A stretch of 37,277 nt of DNA from an uncultured Bacteroidota bacterium (GCA_902791695.1 CADAWR010000018.1:1-37277), one strand, 5' to 3'; counted from the first letter of the stretch, positions 13,913 through 22,592 are shown. Translations and numbers: made by a program. The notes: generated by a model from the sequence alone, not told the origin.

Positions 13913-14761
13913 ATGAAAGTTATGAAATCCATAATAGTCGGCACCGACTTCTCTGAAGGCTCCTATGTGGCACTTGAACTTGCTGTTGACGTTGCCAACC
14001 GCCTCCAGTGTGGCATACTCCTCGTGTGGGTAAAGCGCGAGAAAATGCTCTTCACCAGCGACCAGCTGGACATGATGACCAACCTCGCCAAAGACAAGCT
14101 CAACGAGCTGTGCAGCAAGTACAGCCCATTGATGAAGCACGGCACTATCCACAGTCAGATACTCACCGGCAAGGTCTCCACCGCCATAGCCGACGCTGCC
14201 CAGCGTGAGCTTGCACCAATGATAGTCATCGGTACCAATGGTGCTTCGGGATTTGAGAAATACTTTATCGGCAGCCAGGCTGCCCGTATCGTGCAGGATT
14301 CGCCCTGCCCGGTGCTCACCATGCGTCAGGGCTACGACTTCCACAAGCGTCTTGAACGCATTGTCTGCCCCATACGCGTCAATGCCAATTCACGGCAGAA
14401 GATACCGCCCGCAGCCACCATGGCCAAGATCTTCGACTCCGAAGTGCACGTGCTTGGTCTCCTCGACCTCAAGGAGGAGGAGTCGGCGCTCCGCACTTAT
14501 GTCGGACAGAGCATCGACTATTTGGAGAAGGAGGGTGTACCCTATCACTTCGAGATACGTCCCTATTCAACCTATAGCGACACCGTGCTTAAATATGCCG
14601 ACGAGATAAAAGCCGACCTCGTCATCATCAACACCGAGCAGGACAAGGTCATCTCGCAGTTCTTCCTTGGCACCAATGCCCAGCAGGTGGTGCACAAGTC
14701 GCAGATTCCTGTCCTCTGCATTCATCCTGCCGACTACATCAACGTGGCGGCCAAGGTGTAA
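13913..14761 (+). CDS. Tandem-domain universal stress protein
   Basis: 282 residues, two UspA domains in tandem. The first (residues about 4-142) begins SIIVGTDFSEGSYVALELAV and ends with the ATP-binding pattern IGTNGASGFEKYFIGSQAAR (G-2x-G-9x-G-S). The second (about 148-275) ends IINTEQDKVISQFFLGTNAQ and has lost the first glycines, so only the first domain is likely to bind ATP. USPs are cytoplasmic stress-response proteins of diverse roles. An alternative ATG lies at 13922. It is followed after 21 bases by the flavoprotein gene on the same strand, so the two probably form an operon. Confidence 0.9.
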   Translation: MKVMKSIIVGTDFSEGSYVALELAVDVANRLQCGILLVWVKREKMLFTSDQLDMMTNLAKDKLNELCSKYSPLMKHGTIHSQILTGKVSTAIADAAQRELAPMIVIGTNGASGFEKYFIGSQAARIVQDSPCPVLTMRQGYDFHKRLERIVCPIRVNANSRQKIPPAATMAKIFDSEVHVLGLLDLKEEESALRTYVGQSIDYLEKEGVPYHFEIRPYSTYSDTVLKYADEIKADLVIINTEQDKVISQFFLGTNAQQVVHKSQIPVLCIHPADYINVAAKV

Positions 14762-14782
14762 AGGGTTAGAGGTTACGGGTTA

Positions 14783-16066
14783 ATGGATTACGATGTTATA
14801 GTTGTCGGAGGCGGAGCGGCGGGGCTTATGGCAGCTGTCGTTGCCGCCGAGCGTTGCCGTCGTGTGCTGCTGCTTGAGAAGATGGACCAGGCGGGCCGCA
14901 AGCTACGCATCACCGGCAAAGGCCGCTGTAACCTCACCAACACCAACACTCTCCGCGACACCCTGCCGCACATAGGCAGCAGCACTGCCGGCACCACCAA
15001 AAAGCCCGGCCAGACGGGTGGCGTATGGCTCCGCAATGCTTACGGCCGCTTCTTCAATCAGGAGCTCATGGACTTCTTTGAGGAGCGCGGAGTGCCTCTC
15101 GTTGTAGAACGCGGCAACCGCGTCTATCCCGCTTCGGGCAAATCCCTTGACATCTTTCTTGCACTCATAGGTGCGCTGGAGAACAACCCCAATGTCACCA
15201 TCCGCAAAAACACCACCGTCAAGAGCATAGAGGTCTTTAATGACACTAAGGACCTTGACCATAATGTACAAGCCACTGCCGTCATCACCGACCGAGGCGA
15301 GCGGATCTCCTGCCGCCACATCATCCTGGCCACCGGTGGCCTCTCTTACCCCACCACAGGCTCCACCGGTGCCGGTTTCCGCATAGCCGCCGACCTCGGC
15401 CACACTGTCGTTGAGCCCGTGCCGTCGCTCGTGGCGCTGCGCTGTGCCGAGAAGATACCGGAGGAACTTGTAGGGTTCCAGCTAAAGAACGTGCAACTGA
15501 CAGTAGGCGACAAAGCCTTCTTTGGCGAGATGACTTTTGTCAACGACGGCCTTGCCGGCCCCATAGTGCTCAGTGCCTCCCGCGTTGTTACCCGCCAATT
15601 GAACATCGGGCGGTCAACGCTGAACTCCATGCTTGACCTCAAGCCCGCCCTGACCCCTGAGCAACTGGACAAGCGTCTGCTTGCCGACATCAATACCAAT
15701 GGCACACGCATCTTCAACGACGCCCTGCGCCTGTGGCTTCCTGCCGAACTCATACCGCTGGCATTGCCGCAGCTGCATATAGAATATTACAAACGCCTGC
15801 ACCAAATCACCGGTGAGGAACGTCGCCGTCTGCGCGACTGGCTCAAGGGTGTGCCCTTCACCATTACCGGCACCCACGACTTCAATGAAGCCGTTGTCAC
15901 ACAGGGCGGAGTAAGCCTTACCGAAGTCAATCCCAAGACTATGGAAAGCCGCCTTGTCAAAGGTCTATATATCGTGGGTGAACTCCTCGACCTTGACGCC
16001 GACACCGGCGGCTACAACCTCCAGATAGCCTTCAGCACCGGCCATGCCGCAGGCGAAGCAGTATAA
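14783..16066 (+). CDS. BaiN/HI0933-type FAD-dependent oxidoreductase
   Basis: 427 residues. The N-terminal dinucleotide-binding motif is DYDVIVVGGGAAGLMAAVVA, followed by the family signature GRKLRITGKGRCNLTN. Other family marks are ATGGLSYPTTGSTGAGFRIA, and near the end GGVSLTEVNPKTMESRLVKG and LYIVGELLDLDADTGGYNLQ. The family is flavin-dependent and is annotated as aminoacetone oxidase or NAD(P)/FAD-dependent oxidoreductase; BaiN acts in bile-acid dehydroxylation, but members are widespread and most have no proven substrate. Predicted cytoplasmic. It probably shares a transcript with the universal stress protein and is closed by the bidirectional terminator at 16069. Confidence 0.9.
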   Translation: MDYDVIVVGGGAAGLMAAVVAAERCRRVLLLEKMDQAGRKLRITGKGRCNLTNTNTLRDTLPHIGSSTAGTTKKPGQTGGVWLRNAYGRFFNQELMDFFEERGVPLVVERGNRVYPASGKSLDIFLALIGALENNPNVTIRKNTTVKSIEVFNDTKDLDHNVQATAVITDRGERISCRHIILATGGLSYPTTGSTGAGFRIAADLGHTVVEPVPSLVALRCAEKIPEELVGFQLKNVQLTVGDKAFFGEMTFVNDGLAGPIVLSASRVVTRQLNIGRSTLNSMLDLKPALTPEQLDKRLLADINTNGTRIFNDALRLWLPAELIPLALPQLHIEYYKRLHQITGEERRRLRDWLKGVPFTITGTHDFNEAVVTQGGVSLTEVNPKTMESRLVKGLYIVGELLDLDADTGGYNLQIAFSTGHAAGEAV

Positions 16067-16068
16067 AA

Positions 16069-16101
16069 AGAAAAGCGACCTTCACGGGTCGCTTTTCTTT
16101 T
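16069..16101. terminator. Bidirectional terminator between the flavoprotein and ABC-F genes
   Basis: A 12-bp perfect stem (16069-16080 with 16087-16098) has a 6-base loop, with an A-run before and T-run after, so it can act on both strands. It lies between convergent genes. Confidence 0.88.
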
Positions 16102-18013
16102 ATTGCTCGGCGGCGATGACGGCGTCTTCCCAGGCGGTCATCTTCTGTTCCAGCTGGTCTTTCAAGGCTTGGTATTCTTTGTAGAAGTCGGGTGTCTGTG
16201 CTGCGCCTGTGGCGAGGATTTCGTCCTTAGCGGCAATCTCGGCCTCGAGGGCTTCAATCTCCTGCTCCACCAGCTTGACGGCATTCTGCAGTTTGCGGCG
16301 CTCACGCTCGCGCTCTTTGCTCTGCTCGTAGGCCTGTTTGGAGGCGGTGGGAGCCTTAGGGTCTTTAAGGTCGTTAGAGTCTTTAAGGTCTTTAAGATCG
16401 TTAGAGTCTTTGGCTTGATCTAGGAACTCCATGATGTCGCCCTTGAACTCGTGCACAGCGCCGTCGCGGAACTCGTAGAGTTCGTCGGTGAGGCCGCTGA
16501 GGAAGTCGCGGTCGTGGCTCACCACTATCAGGGTGCCCGTGTACTGCAGCAGGGCATTCTTGAGGATGTCCTTGCTGTTCATGTCCAGGTGGTTGGTGGG
16601 CTCGTCGAGGATGAGCAAGTTGCTTGGGGTGAGCAGCAGCTTAGCCAGCGCCAGACGTGCCTTCTCGCCGCCGCTGAGAACCTTGACCTTCTTGTCGATG
16701 TCGTCGTCGCCGAAGAGGAAGCTGCCCAGTATGTTGCGTATCTTGGGCCGGATGTCGCCTTGGGCGATGTCGTCGATGGTCTCGAAGACTGTCTTGTCGA
16801 GGTTGAGCATGGCAGCCTGATTTTGGGCGTAATAGCCGAGCTGGACGCCGGCGCCAAGCTTGAAGCTGCCTGTGTAGTCGTTGATGTCGCCCACTATGAT
16901 CTTGGCCATGGTCGACTTGCCCTCGCCGTTGCGACCAACGAAGGCCACCTTCTTGCCGGCGGTGAGCAGCAGGTCCACGTTGTCGAAGACCTGGTTGTTA
17001 CCATAAGCTTTGCCGAGGTGCTGAGCCTCCACCACAATCTTGCCGCTATGTGGGGCAGGGGGGAACTGGAAATGTATGCTTTCGGTGCTTACCTCGTCGA
17101 CAGTGATCTTCTCCATGCGCTCCAGCATCTTCACGCGGCTCTGCACCTGTTTGGCCTTGGTGGCCTTGTAGCGGAAGCGTTCGATGAAAGCTTCTATTTG
17201 TGCCACCTGGCGCTGCTGGTTGGTGAGCTGTGCCATCTGGCTGGCGCGACGTTCCTGCATCTGCACCACATACTCGGAGTAGGGGCATTTGTAGTCGTAG
17301 ATGCGTCCGGCGGTAATCTCTATGGTGCGCTTGGTGATGTTGTCGAGGAAAGTGCGGTCGTGTGATACCAGCACCACGGCGCCGCTGTAGTTGGCCAGAT
17401 AGTTCTCCAGCCACTGGATGGAGACAATATCAAGATGGTTAGTCGGCTCGTCGAGGAGCAGGAAGTCCGGGTGCCTGAGGAGTAATTTGGCCAGCTCCAC
17501 GCGCATCTGCCATCCGCCGCTGAACACCGCCACGGGTCGTTCGAAGTCAGTGTGCTTGAATCCCAAGCCCAGCAACACCTTCTCGGCCTGTTCCTGCCGG
17601 CGTGTGCCGCCGAGCATGGTCAGATGCTCCGTCACCTCGTTGTGACGTTCCAGCAGGCGTGTGTACTCTGCGCTCTCGTAGTCGGTGCGTTCGGCAATCT
17701 CCGCGGTGAGGCGTTCCTGTTCCCGTTCCAGGTCGTCGATGACGCTGAAGGCTGTCATAGCCTCCTCGAGGACGGTGCCTATGCTGTCGGGCACCATCTC
17801 CTGCGGCAGGTAGCCCACCGTTTGATCCGAAGCCACCACGATGGTGCCGCTTTCCGGTTCCTGCCATCCGCAGAGTATCTTTAATAAAGTGGACTTGCCG
17901 GCACCGTTCATGCCGACAAGTCCTATTCTGTCGCGGTCGCCTATGTTGAAGGTCACACCGCTGAAGAGGTCGGTGCCAGTGAACTGCACCGACAGATTGT
18001 TTACGCTAATCAA
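16100..18013 (-). CDS. ABC-F family ATPase
   Basis: 637 residues, two ABC domains and no membrane segments. Walker A motifs are GMNGAGKST (residues 34-42) and GRNGEGKST. Walker B motifs are LLLDEPTNHLD and LILDEPTNHLD; signatures are FSGGWQMRVELAKLLL and LSGGEKARLALAKLLL. Between the domains lies the charged linker with the QMQERRASQMAQLTNQQRQV helix. ABC-F proteins act on the ribosome, resolving stalls or giving antibiotic protection; the exact subgroup (EttA, Uup, ARE) is unclear. A C-terminal coiled coil (residues about 570-637) is Uup-like and preceded by a repeat-encoded DSNDLKDLKDSNDLKD linker. The only plausible start is a TTG at 18013, overlapping the tonB stop as TTGA, so translation is coupled to tonB. 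Confidence 0.92.
   Translation of the reverse strand: MISVNNLSVQFTGTDLFSGVTFNIGDRDRIGLVGMNGAGKSTLLKILCGWQEPESGTIVVASDQTVGYLPQEMVPDSIGTVLEEAMTAFSVIDDLEREQERLTAEIAERTDYESAEYTRLLERHNEVTEHLTMLGGTRRQEQAEKVLLGLGFKHTDFERPVAVFSGGWQMRVELAKLLLRHPDFLLLDEPTNHLDIVSIQWLENYLANYSGAVVLVSHDRTFLDNITKRTIEITAGRIYDYKCPYSEYVVQMQERRASQMAQLTNQQRQVAQIEAFIERFRYKATKAKQVQSRVKMLERMEKITVDEVSTESIHFQFPPAPHSGKIVVEAQHLGKAYGNNQVFDNVDLLLTAGKKVAFVGRNGEGKSTMAKIIVGDINDYTGSFKLGAGVQLGYYAQNQAAMLNLDKTVFETIDDIAQGDIRPKIRNILGSFLFGDDDIDKKVKVLSGGEKARLALAKLLLTPSNLLILDEPTNHLDMNSKDILKNALLQYTGTLIVVSHDRDFLSGLTDELYEFRDGAVHEFKGDIMEFLDQAKDSNDLKDLKDSNDLKDPKAPTASKQAYEQSKERERERRKLQNAVKLVEQEIEALEAEIAAKDEILATGAAQTPDFYKEYQALKDQLEQKMTAWEDAVIAAEQ
16361..16414 (-). 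repeat. Six 9-bp repeats in the ABC-F linker
   Basis: Variants of GTCTTTAAG and GTCGTTAGA follow each other in exact 9-base steps from 16361. They encode the charged DLK/DSN linker. Slippage would lengthen or shorten the linker in frame. Confidence 0.85.
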
Positions 18014-18699
18014 CGCAGCGAGAAGTTGACGGGGAGGTTGTACTGCACGCGCACATTCTTACCGCGCTGCTTGCCGGGAGTCCACTTGGGCATAGACTTG
18101 ACCACGCGGATAGCCTCCTGGCCGCAGCCGCCTCCGATGTCACGTAGCACACGCACGCCGGTCACCGAGCCGTCCTTCTCGACGACGAAGGTGACGTACA
18201 CGCGACCCGTGATGTTGTTCTCGCGAGCCAGCTGCGGATACTTGATGTTCTGCTGCAGATACTTCATCAGGGCCTCAATACCGCCGGGGAATTCAGGATC
18301 CTGCTCCACGACCTGGAAAATCTCCTGCTCATCCTCTTCCTCTTCTTCCTCGATCTTGACGGGAGTGATTTCGATGTTGGTGGCCTCTTCCTGACGCTGG
18401 AACGAGCTCATGTCCACCTCGTTCTTAGACTCGGCGTCATCCTCGATGACGTTGAGTTCGGTGACCACTTCGGGCTGCTCAGGGGGAGGGGGTGGCGGCA
18501 ATTCTTCCTGCTGTGTCTGGATGATGACATCCTCCACCTCGTCCATGGCGGTGCGCTGCACCACCTCGATTTGCTCCTTGTCGTAGCTCTTCTTCTCAAA
18601 AGCTGCCAGAACGATGGCCATAATCACCACAAGACCTATCTCCAGATAGAGTCCACGGCGATTTTCAAGGTCAGCCTTGGGGGTTTTCTTGGCTTCCAT
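18010..18699 (-). CDS. tonB: Energy transducer TonB
   Basis: 229 residues. A short cytoplasmic N-terminus is followed by one transmembrane helix (about residues 18-36, YLEIGLVVIMAIVLAAF), a proline-rich and acidic periplasmic spacer (ELPPPPPPEQPEVV, EEEEEEDEQEIF), and the TonB C-terminal domain (EFPGGIEALMKYLQQNIKYP, GRVYVTFVVEKDGSVTGVRV, SMPKWTPGKQRGKNVRVQYN). It couples the proton-motive force to TonB-dependent outer-membrane receptors; no ExbB/ExbD genes are nearby. This is the usual Bacteroidetes form, with a GxxGRVYVxFVV core. It is coupled to the ABC-F gene by a 4-base overlap. Confidence 0.93.
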   Translation of the reverse strand: MEAKKTPKADLENRRGLYLEIGLVVIMAIVLAAFEKKSYDKEQIEVVQRTAMDEVEDVIIQTQQEELPPPPPPEQPEVVTELNVIEDDAESKNEVDMSSFQRQEEATNIEITPVKIEEEEEEDEQEIFQVVEQDPEFPGGIEALMKYLQQNIKYPQLARENNITGRVYVTFVVEKDGSVTGVRVLRDIGGGCGQEAIRVVKSMPKWTPGKQRGKNVRVQYNLPVNFSLR

Positions 18700-18732
18700 A
18701 TTATTATTTTTTAGTTATTTATTCGCATTTTG

Positions 18733-18747
18733 GCCCTTTTTCAGGGC
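18733..18747 (-). promoter_or_regulatory. Hairpin in the tonB leader
   Basis: GCCC-TGAAAAA-GGGC on the minus strand: a 4-bp stem with a 7-base loop, extended weakly on the outside. It lies 34 bases upstream of the tonB ATG in an AT-rich leader. No confident consensus promoter was seen; TAATTTAG at about 18770 is a poor match. Confidence 0.3.
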
Positions 18748-18825
18748 TTCTTTTCTGGCCGCTAAATTACAAAAAAAATCTGAATTACCAACAAAAAAAT
18801 GTTAATTTTTTAGCATTGCCATTTA

Positions 18826-19149
18826 TTTACGGCCAAGAAGTGTCGCCCCTGCGGGGCTTGGTTTGTGTGTGATGGATGGCCTGCCTCCGTGGGTTGACGC
18901 CCACGGCTAAATACTGTTGCCCCTACGGGGCTCCGGGTTTACGGCCAAGAAGTGTCGCCCCTGCGGGGCTCGGTTTGTGTGTGGTGGATGGCCTGCCTCC
19001 GTGGGTTGACGCCCACGGCTAAATACTGTCGCCCCTACGGGGCTCCGGGTTTACGGCCAAGAAGTGTCGCCCCTGCGGGGCTTGGTTTGTGTGTGATGGA
19101 TGGCCTGTCTCCGTGGGTTGACGCCCACGGCTATATACTGTCGCCCTAA
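18826..19149. repeat. Three 112-bp tandem intergenic repeats
   Basis: The string TTTACGGCCAAGAAGTGTCG starts at 18826, 18938 and 19050, an exact 112-bp period. The third copy is cut short near 19,149 by the end of the addA-like gene. Each unit carries two palindromic parts, GCCCCTGCGGGGC and CGTGGGTTGACGCCCACGG, able to fold as hairpins on either strand. There is no coding content. Similar units are common between genes in Bacteroidetes (known from memory). It fills most of the 459-bp spacer between tonB and addA. Confidence 0.92.
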
Positions 19150-19157
19150 GCAGTGCT

Positions 19158-22100
19158 TCAGGCGCCGACGACAGATATTGTGGGGGAGACGTAGAGCAGG
19201 TATCCGCTGACCTGAGGGTAGCCCATGTCGATGAGGGCTTTGCAGTAGGCCTGCACCTGGCTGCGGTGTTCGTTCATAGGGGTGCCGGTCTTGAAGTCCA
19301 CCACCCAGGTCTCTGTGGGTGTGAGCACCACGCGGTCGGGGCGTCCGCGGCGGCCGTCGGCCACCAGGTCGCACTCGTTCTTGGCCGTGTATTCGGGGCT
19401 GAAGAAGCGTGCCGTCTGCGTGTTTTCCACCACGCGGCGAGCCAGTGCTCCCAGCTCCGCCGTCTCCTCGTCGCTCAGCTGGCGGCTCACGGCGAAGCGC
19501 TTTATGGCCTCGTCGACGTCGCCGGCATGCTGCACGGTGGCCAGCAGGTCATGGGCGTAGATGCCGAAGCGTCGGCGGTCCTCCAGCAGGGGAGTGAGAG
19601 CCTGCTCCGACGGCGACGCGATGCTCACGTGCTCGCTCCAGTCGGCGAAGGAGAGCCGTGCGAGTTTCTCCACCTGCTTTCCCTTGGTTTCGCCGCTACC
19701 GGTACGTCGGCAATCCTTGTCGCCACGCTGGCAGCCCTGCGGTGCGAAGGCGGCCAGCAGGGTGGGGTAGCGCCGGTCGTGCTCCGGTGGATTCTTGATG
19801 TCGGCGGGGTCGGGGCAGAAGATATACAATTGTTCCTTGGCGCGCGTGAAAGCCACGTACATGATGTTGAGCTCGTCCACCTCGGCCATGCGCTGCTCCT
19901 CGCGGCGCTGTTGCTCGAAGAGGGTGCGCTCGCCTGCGCTGAGGTTCACTATGGTGGTGGGCAGCCGCTTACCGTCGCCGCCGAGGCTGGCGTCGGGCTC
20001 CACCCACAGCTCGGCGGCGTGCTCGCTGCGGAAGAAGAGAGGGCAGATGACCACAGGCTTGCCCAAGCCCTTGGACTTGTGGATGGTGAGCAGCTGTACG
20101 GCGTCGATGTCGTCCGAGGCGGCAGCCGACAGGTTCTTCTGGTCGTCGAACCACTCGAGGAAGTCAGCCACCTCCTGGCGGTGGCGGGCCGCAAAGGCCG
20201 CCGCGCGGTTGAGGAGCGACGCCACATAAAGGCTGTCGATGCCGTCGAGGTGCAGCTCGCGCACCACCTCCTCGCAGCAGTCGTAGAGGCTCATCGACGA
20301 CAGATAGTCGAGGTCGAGGCTGCCCTGCACGCCCAGCGCTTCGAGGCGCATGCGCAAGTCGGTCTGTGCCACGCGGTCGTCGCGGTTCACCACCAGGCGC
20401 AGCGCCGCTACTATGGCCATCACGGCATGGCTCTTGCTGAGGTAGAACGACTCCGTGGAGGTCTGCCGCACCTCGGGACGGTGCTCGGCGAGCCAGCCGC
20501 TCACCGCCGCCAGCTCCACGTTGGTGCGGGTGAGCACCGCTATGTCGCCATAGGCGTAGCCGCGCTCGTCGTGCAGCATGGTGATGGTGTCGCCTATGCG
20601 CTGATGTATGGCCTCGCGGGCGTTCTTGAAGCCGCCGGCCTCGATGGCGCTTTTGTCCACGAATGAGAGCTCCACATAGCCCTCCTGACCTTTGACCACC
20701 TGCTGGCGCAGCTCCTCGCTGCCTTCGGGCAGGAGGCTGCCGTCGGCGGCACAGCCTATGTATATGGCCTGAGCCAGCGGGTTGTCGGTATAGACATGGC
20801 GTGCCAGCCAGGCGAAGAACTCGTTGTTGAAATCCACCACCGCCTTGGCGCTGCGGTGGTTGCTGGCGATGTTGCGCACCTCGTAGTTGCCGCGCATGGA
20901 GAGCGTCTGCCCATGGTGACGCATGCCCTCGACGCGGGGCAGGCGCACGAACTGAGCCACGTCGCCCTGGCGGAAGCGGTAGATGCTTTGCTTGCCATCG
21001 CCCACCACCAGCGACGCCTCGCCCTGGCTGATGCCGTTCTCAAGCAGCGGCACCATGTTGTGCCACTGCATGATGGAGGTGTCCTGGAATTCATCTATCA
21101 GGAAATGGCGGTAGCGGTTGCCGAGGCGCTCGAATATGAAAGGCGCCGGATTGTCTTCGTCTTCCACCATACGGTTTATCATGCGGTTGAAATCGCTCAG
21201 GTGCACCATGTCGTTGTCGCGGGCGTAGAGGCGCATCTGGCGGTCGAGCTCGCCGAGGAGTGCCACAGCGTAGAGCTTGCGGCGCAGTGCGCGGCAGCTG
21301 TTGCGGCGCGCCAGCAGCTCGAGCACACGCTCATAGTTGCGGTGCAGCACAGGGGCCGCGGCGGCAGTGTCCTCGGCAAGGTATTCGTCGCATTTGCTGC
21401 TGCAGAACCGGTCCTCCTCGAAGGAGGTCACGGTGTACTTGCCGGGCTCGTCGTATACGCCCGCGGCGAGTTTGGTGAAGTAGCCGTAGAAACCGCGCTT
21501 GCCCTGGTAGCAGAGCCCCTCGTCGAGGCCCACGGCCTCCAGCTCGTCGAGGACAGCCTTGCCGCACCGGCGCAACTCCTCCTCGGTGGCGCGCAGCGTG
21601 GCGGTATAGCTGTCGTGCACCTCGCGGAAGTCACTGAGGGAGAACCCCTCGAGCTGCTTCAGATGCTCGCCGATGTCCTCGTTGAACAGCTGTCCTGCCA
21701 GCTGGGTGACGAGGCGCTCGATATTGTAGTCGTTGTCCTCCTCCATCTCGCTGTCGGCGAAGGCTTTGAGGATTTCTGTCAGCTCCTCCTGCCCCTCGGT
21801 GCCGGCGAGCGACATCAGTTGTGCCACAGCCTGTCCGGTGAGCTCCTGAGCATCGAGAGTCACGTCGAAGTTCATCGGCTGGCCGAAGTCGTGGGCGAAG
21901 GTGCGCACGATGCGGTGCGTAAAGCTGTCGATGGTGCTGACGGAGAGGTCGCTGTAGCGGTGCAGGATGGTGCTGTAGAGCTTGCCGGCCATGCGCTGGA
22001 GGCTCTCGGGCGAGAGCTTGCCCTCCGACTCGCGCAGCAGGTCGCTGCCCATGCCCTTGCCCTCGGGGTCGGCGGGAGTGGACGCCATAGCCTCCAGCTC

Positions 22101-22289
22101 GCCGAGTATGCGATCCTTCATCTCCGCCGCCGCCTTGTTGGTGAAAGTGATGGCGAGGATGGAGCGCACGCCCTCCGCCAGGCGGCCTTCGCCCAGCGAG
22201 AAAGCCATCCTAAGGTACTCCTTGACAAGCGTGTAGGTCTTGCCTGCGCCTGCCGACGCCTTGTATATGAGGAACGGGTTTTGTGCCAT
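19158..22289 (-). CDS. AddA/RecB-like UvrD-family helicase with C-terminal nuclease
   Basis: 1043 residues from ATG 22289; earlier in-frame starts lie upstream of the -7 box at 22310-22319. Helicase motifs: Walker A ASAGAGKTYT (GAGKT at 14-18), ITFTNKAAAEMKDRI, the DExx motif FLIDEFQDTSIMQ, VGDGKQSIYRFR, LLTIHKSKGLGKPVVICPL, and MYVAFTRAKEQLYIF. A C-terminal PD-(D/E)xK nuclease is present: GRPDRVVL, VVDFKTG and QVQAYCKAL give the D, DxK and QxxxY elements. This is the architecture of AddA, which with AddB resects double-strand breaks for RecA loading. No AddB-type partner is in the window; it may lie elsewhere. Length is normal. The gene ends at the 112-bp repeats. Confidence 0.9.
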   Translation of the reverse strand: MAQNPFLIYKASAGAGKTYTLVKEYLRMAFSLGEGRLAEGVRSILAITFTNKAAAEMKDRILGELEAMASTPADPEGKGMGSDLLRESEGKLSPESLQRMAGKLYSTILHRYSDLSVSTIDSFTHRIVRTFAHDFGQPMNFDVTLDAQELTGQAVAQLMSLAGTEGQEELTEILKAFADSEMEEDNDYNIERLVTQLAGQLFNEDIGEHLKQLEGFSLSDFREVHDSYTATLRATEEELRRCGKAVLDELEAVGLDEGLCYQGKRGFYGYFTKLAAGVYDEPGKYTVTSFEEDRFCSSKCDEYLAEDTAAAAPVLHRNYERVLELLARRNSCRALRRKLYAVALLGELDRQMRLYARDNDMVHLSDFNRMINRMVEDEDNPAPFIFERLGNRYRHFLIDEFQDTSIMQWHNMVPLLENGISQGEASLVVGDGKQSIYRFRQGDVAQFVRLPRVEGMRHHGQTLSMRGNYEVRNIASNHRSAKAVVDFNNEFFAWLARHVYTDNPLAQAIYIGCAADGSLLPEGSEELRQQVVKGQEGYVELSFVDKSAIEAGGFKNAREAIHQRIGDTITMLHDERGYAYGDIAVLTRTNVELAAVSGWLAEHRPEVRQTSTESFYLSKSHAVMAIVAALRLVVNRDDRVAQTDLRMRLEALGVQGSLDLDYLSSMSLYDCCEEVVRELHLDGIDSLYVASLLNRAAAFAARHRQEVADFLEWFDDQKNLSAAASDDIDAVQLLTIHKSKGLGKPVVICPLFFRSEHAAELWVEPDASLGGDGKRLPTTIVNLSAGERTLFEQQRREEQRMAEVDELNIMYVAFTRAKEQLYIFCPDPADIKNPPEHDRRYPTLLAAFAPQGCQRGDKDCRRTGSGETKGKQVEKLARLSFADWSEHVSIASPSEQALTPLLEDRRRFGIYAHDLLATVQHAGDVDEAIKRFAVSRQLSDEETAELGALARRVVENTQTARFFSPEYTAKNECDLVADGRRGRPDRVVLTPTETWVVDFKTGTPMNEHRSQVQAYCKALIDMGYPQVSGYLLYVSPTISVVGA

Positions 22290-22309
22290 TTCTGCCTGCT
22301 GTTTCGCGG

Positions 22310-22319
22310 TGCAAAGATA
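22310..22319 (-). promoter_or_regulatory. -7 promoter box of the addA-like gene
   Basis: TATCTTTGCA on the minus strand (22319 to 22310) lies about 20 bases before the ATG at 22289. No good -33 TTTG was found. It decides the start codon by excluding the in-frame starts at 22340 and 22427. Confidence 0.65.
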
Positions 22320-22350
22320 CGAACTTTTTTTGGAATCCATGCCTATTTTC

Positions 22351-22493
22351 TCCGCCCCCTCTCCGTACCCGCTCCGACACATCGACGGTCGTTCTACGAC
22401 TGTTCTACGATAAAAACCGTTAAACAACCGGTGAACAACCGTAGAACAGTCGGAGAAGAGAGGGAGAGGGTACGGAGCGGATAGGGAGGTGTA
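22351..22493. repeat. 11-bp phased inverted array, divergent region 3
   Basis: TCCG starts at 22351, 22362 and 22373; GTTCTACGA at 22391 and 22402; CCGTTAAACAA, CCGGTGAACAA and CCGTAGAACAG at 22417, 22428 and 22439; then TCGGAGAAGAG and further G-rich units. All are 11 bases apart. The outer parts are inverted (CTCCGTACCCGCTCCGAC on the left against GTCGGAG...GGGTACGGAG on the right). The centre AAACCGTTAAACAACCGGTG is the reverse complement of the centre of the array at 11178. Confidence 0.88.
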
Positions 22494-22548
22494 GGGGTTC
22501 CGTTCAATTTTTTGTAGAGAAAAAATGGCAATATATATATTTTTTCGT

Positions 22549-22558
22549 ATATTTGCAT
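22549..22558 (+). promoter_or_regulatory. -7 promoter box of mutA
   Basis: TATATTTGCA at 22549-22558 fits TAnnTTTG. It lies 34 bases before the ATG at 22593. The -33 region is a weak match. Confidence 0.6.
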
Positions 22559-22592
22559 TTTATTAGAAACGATACGAAAACGATACAATACT

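Noticed and set aside
18826-19149. CRISPR array
   Set aside because: The repeats are 112 bp, directly adjacent and without unique spacers. No cas gene is nearby.
20796-22484. Very long plus-strand frame opposite the addA-like gene, and a similar one at 22563-24593 opposite mutA
   Set aside because: Both are antisense to proteins with unmistakable motifs. Their translations are Val/His/Leu-rich with no family features, as expected for GC-biased antisense frames.
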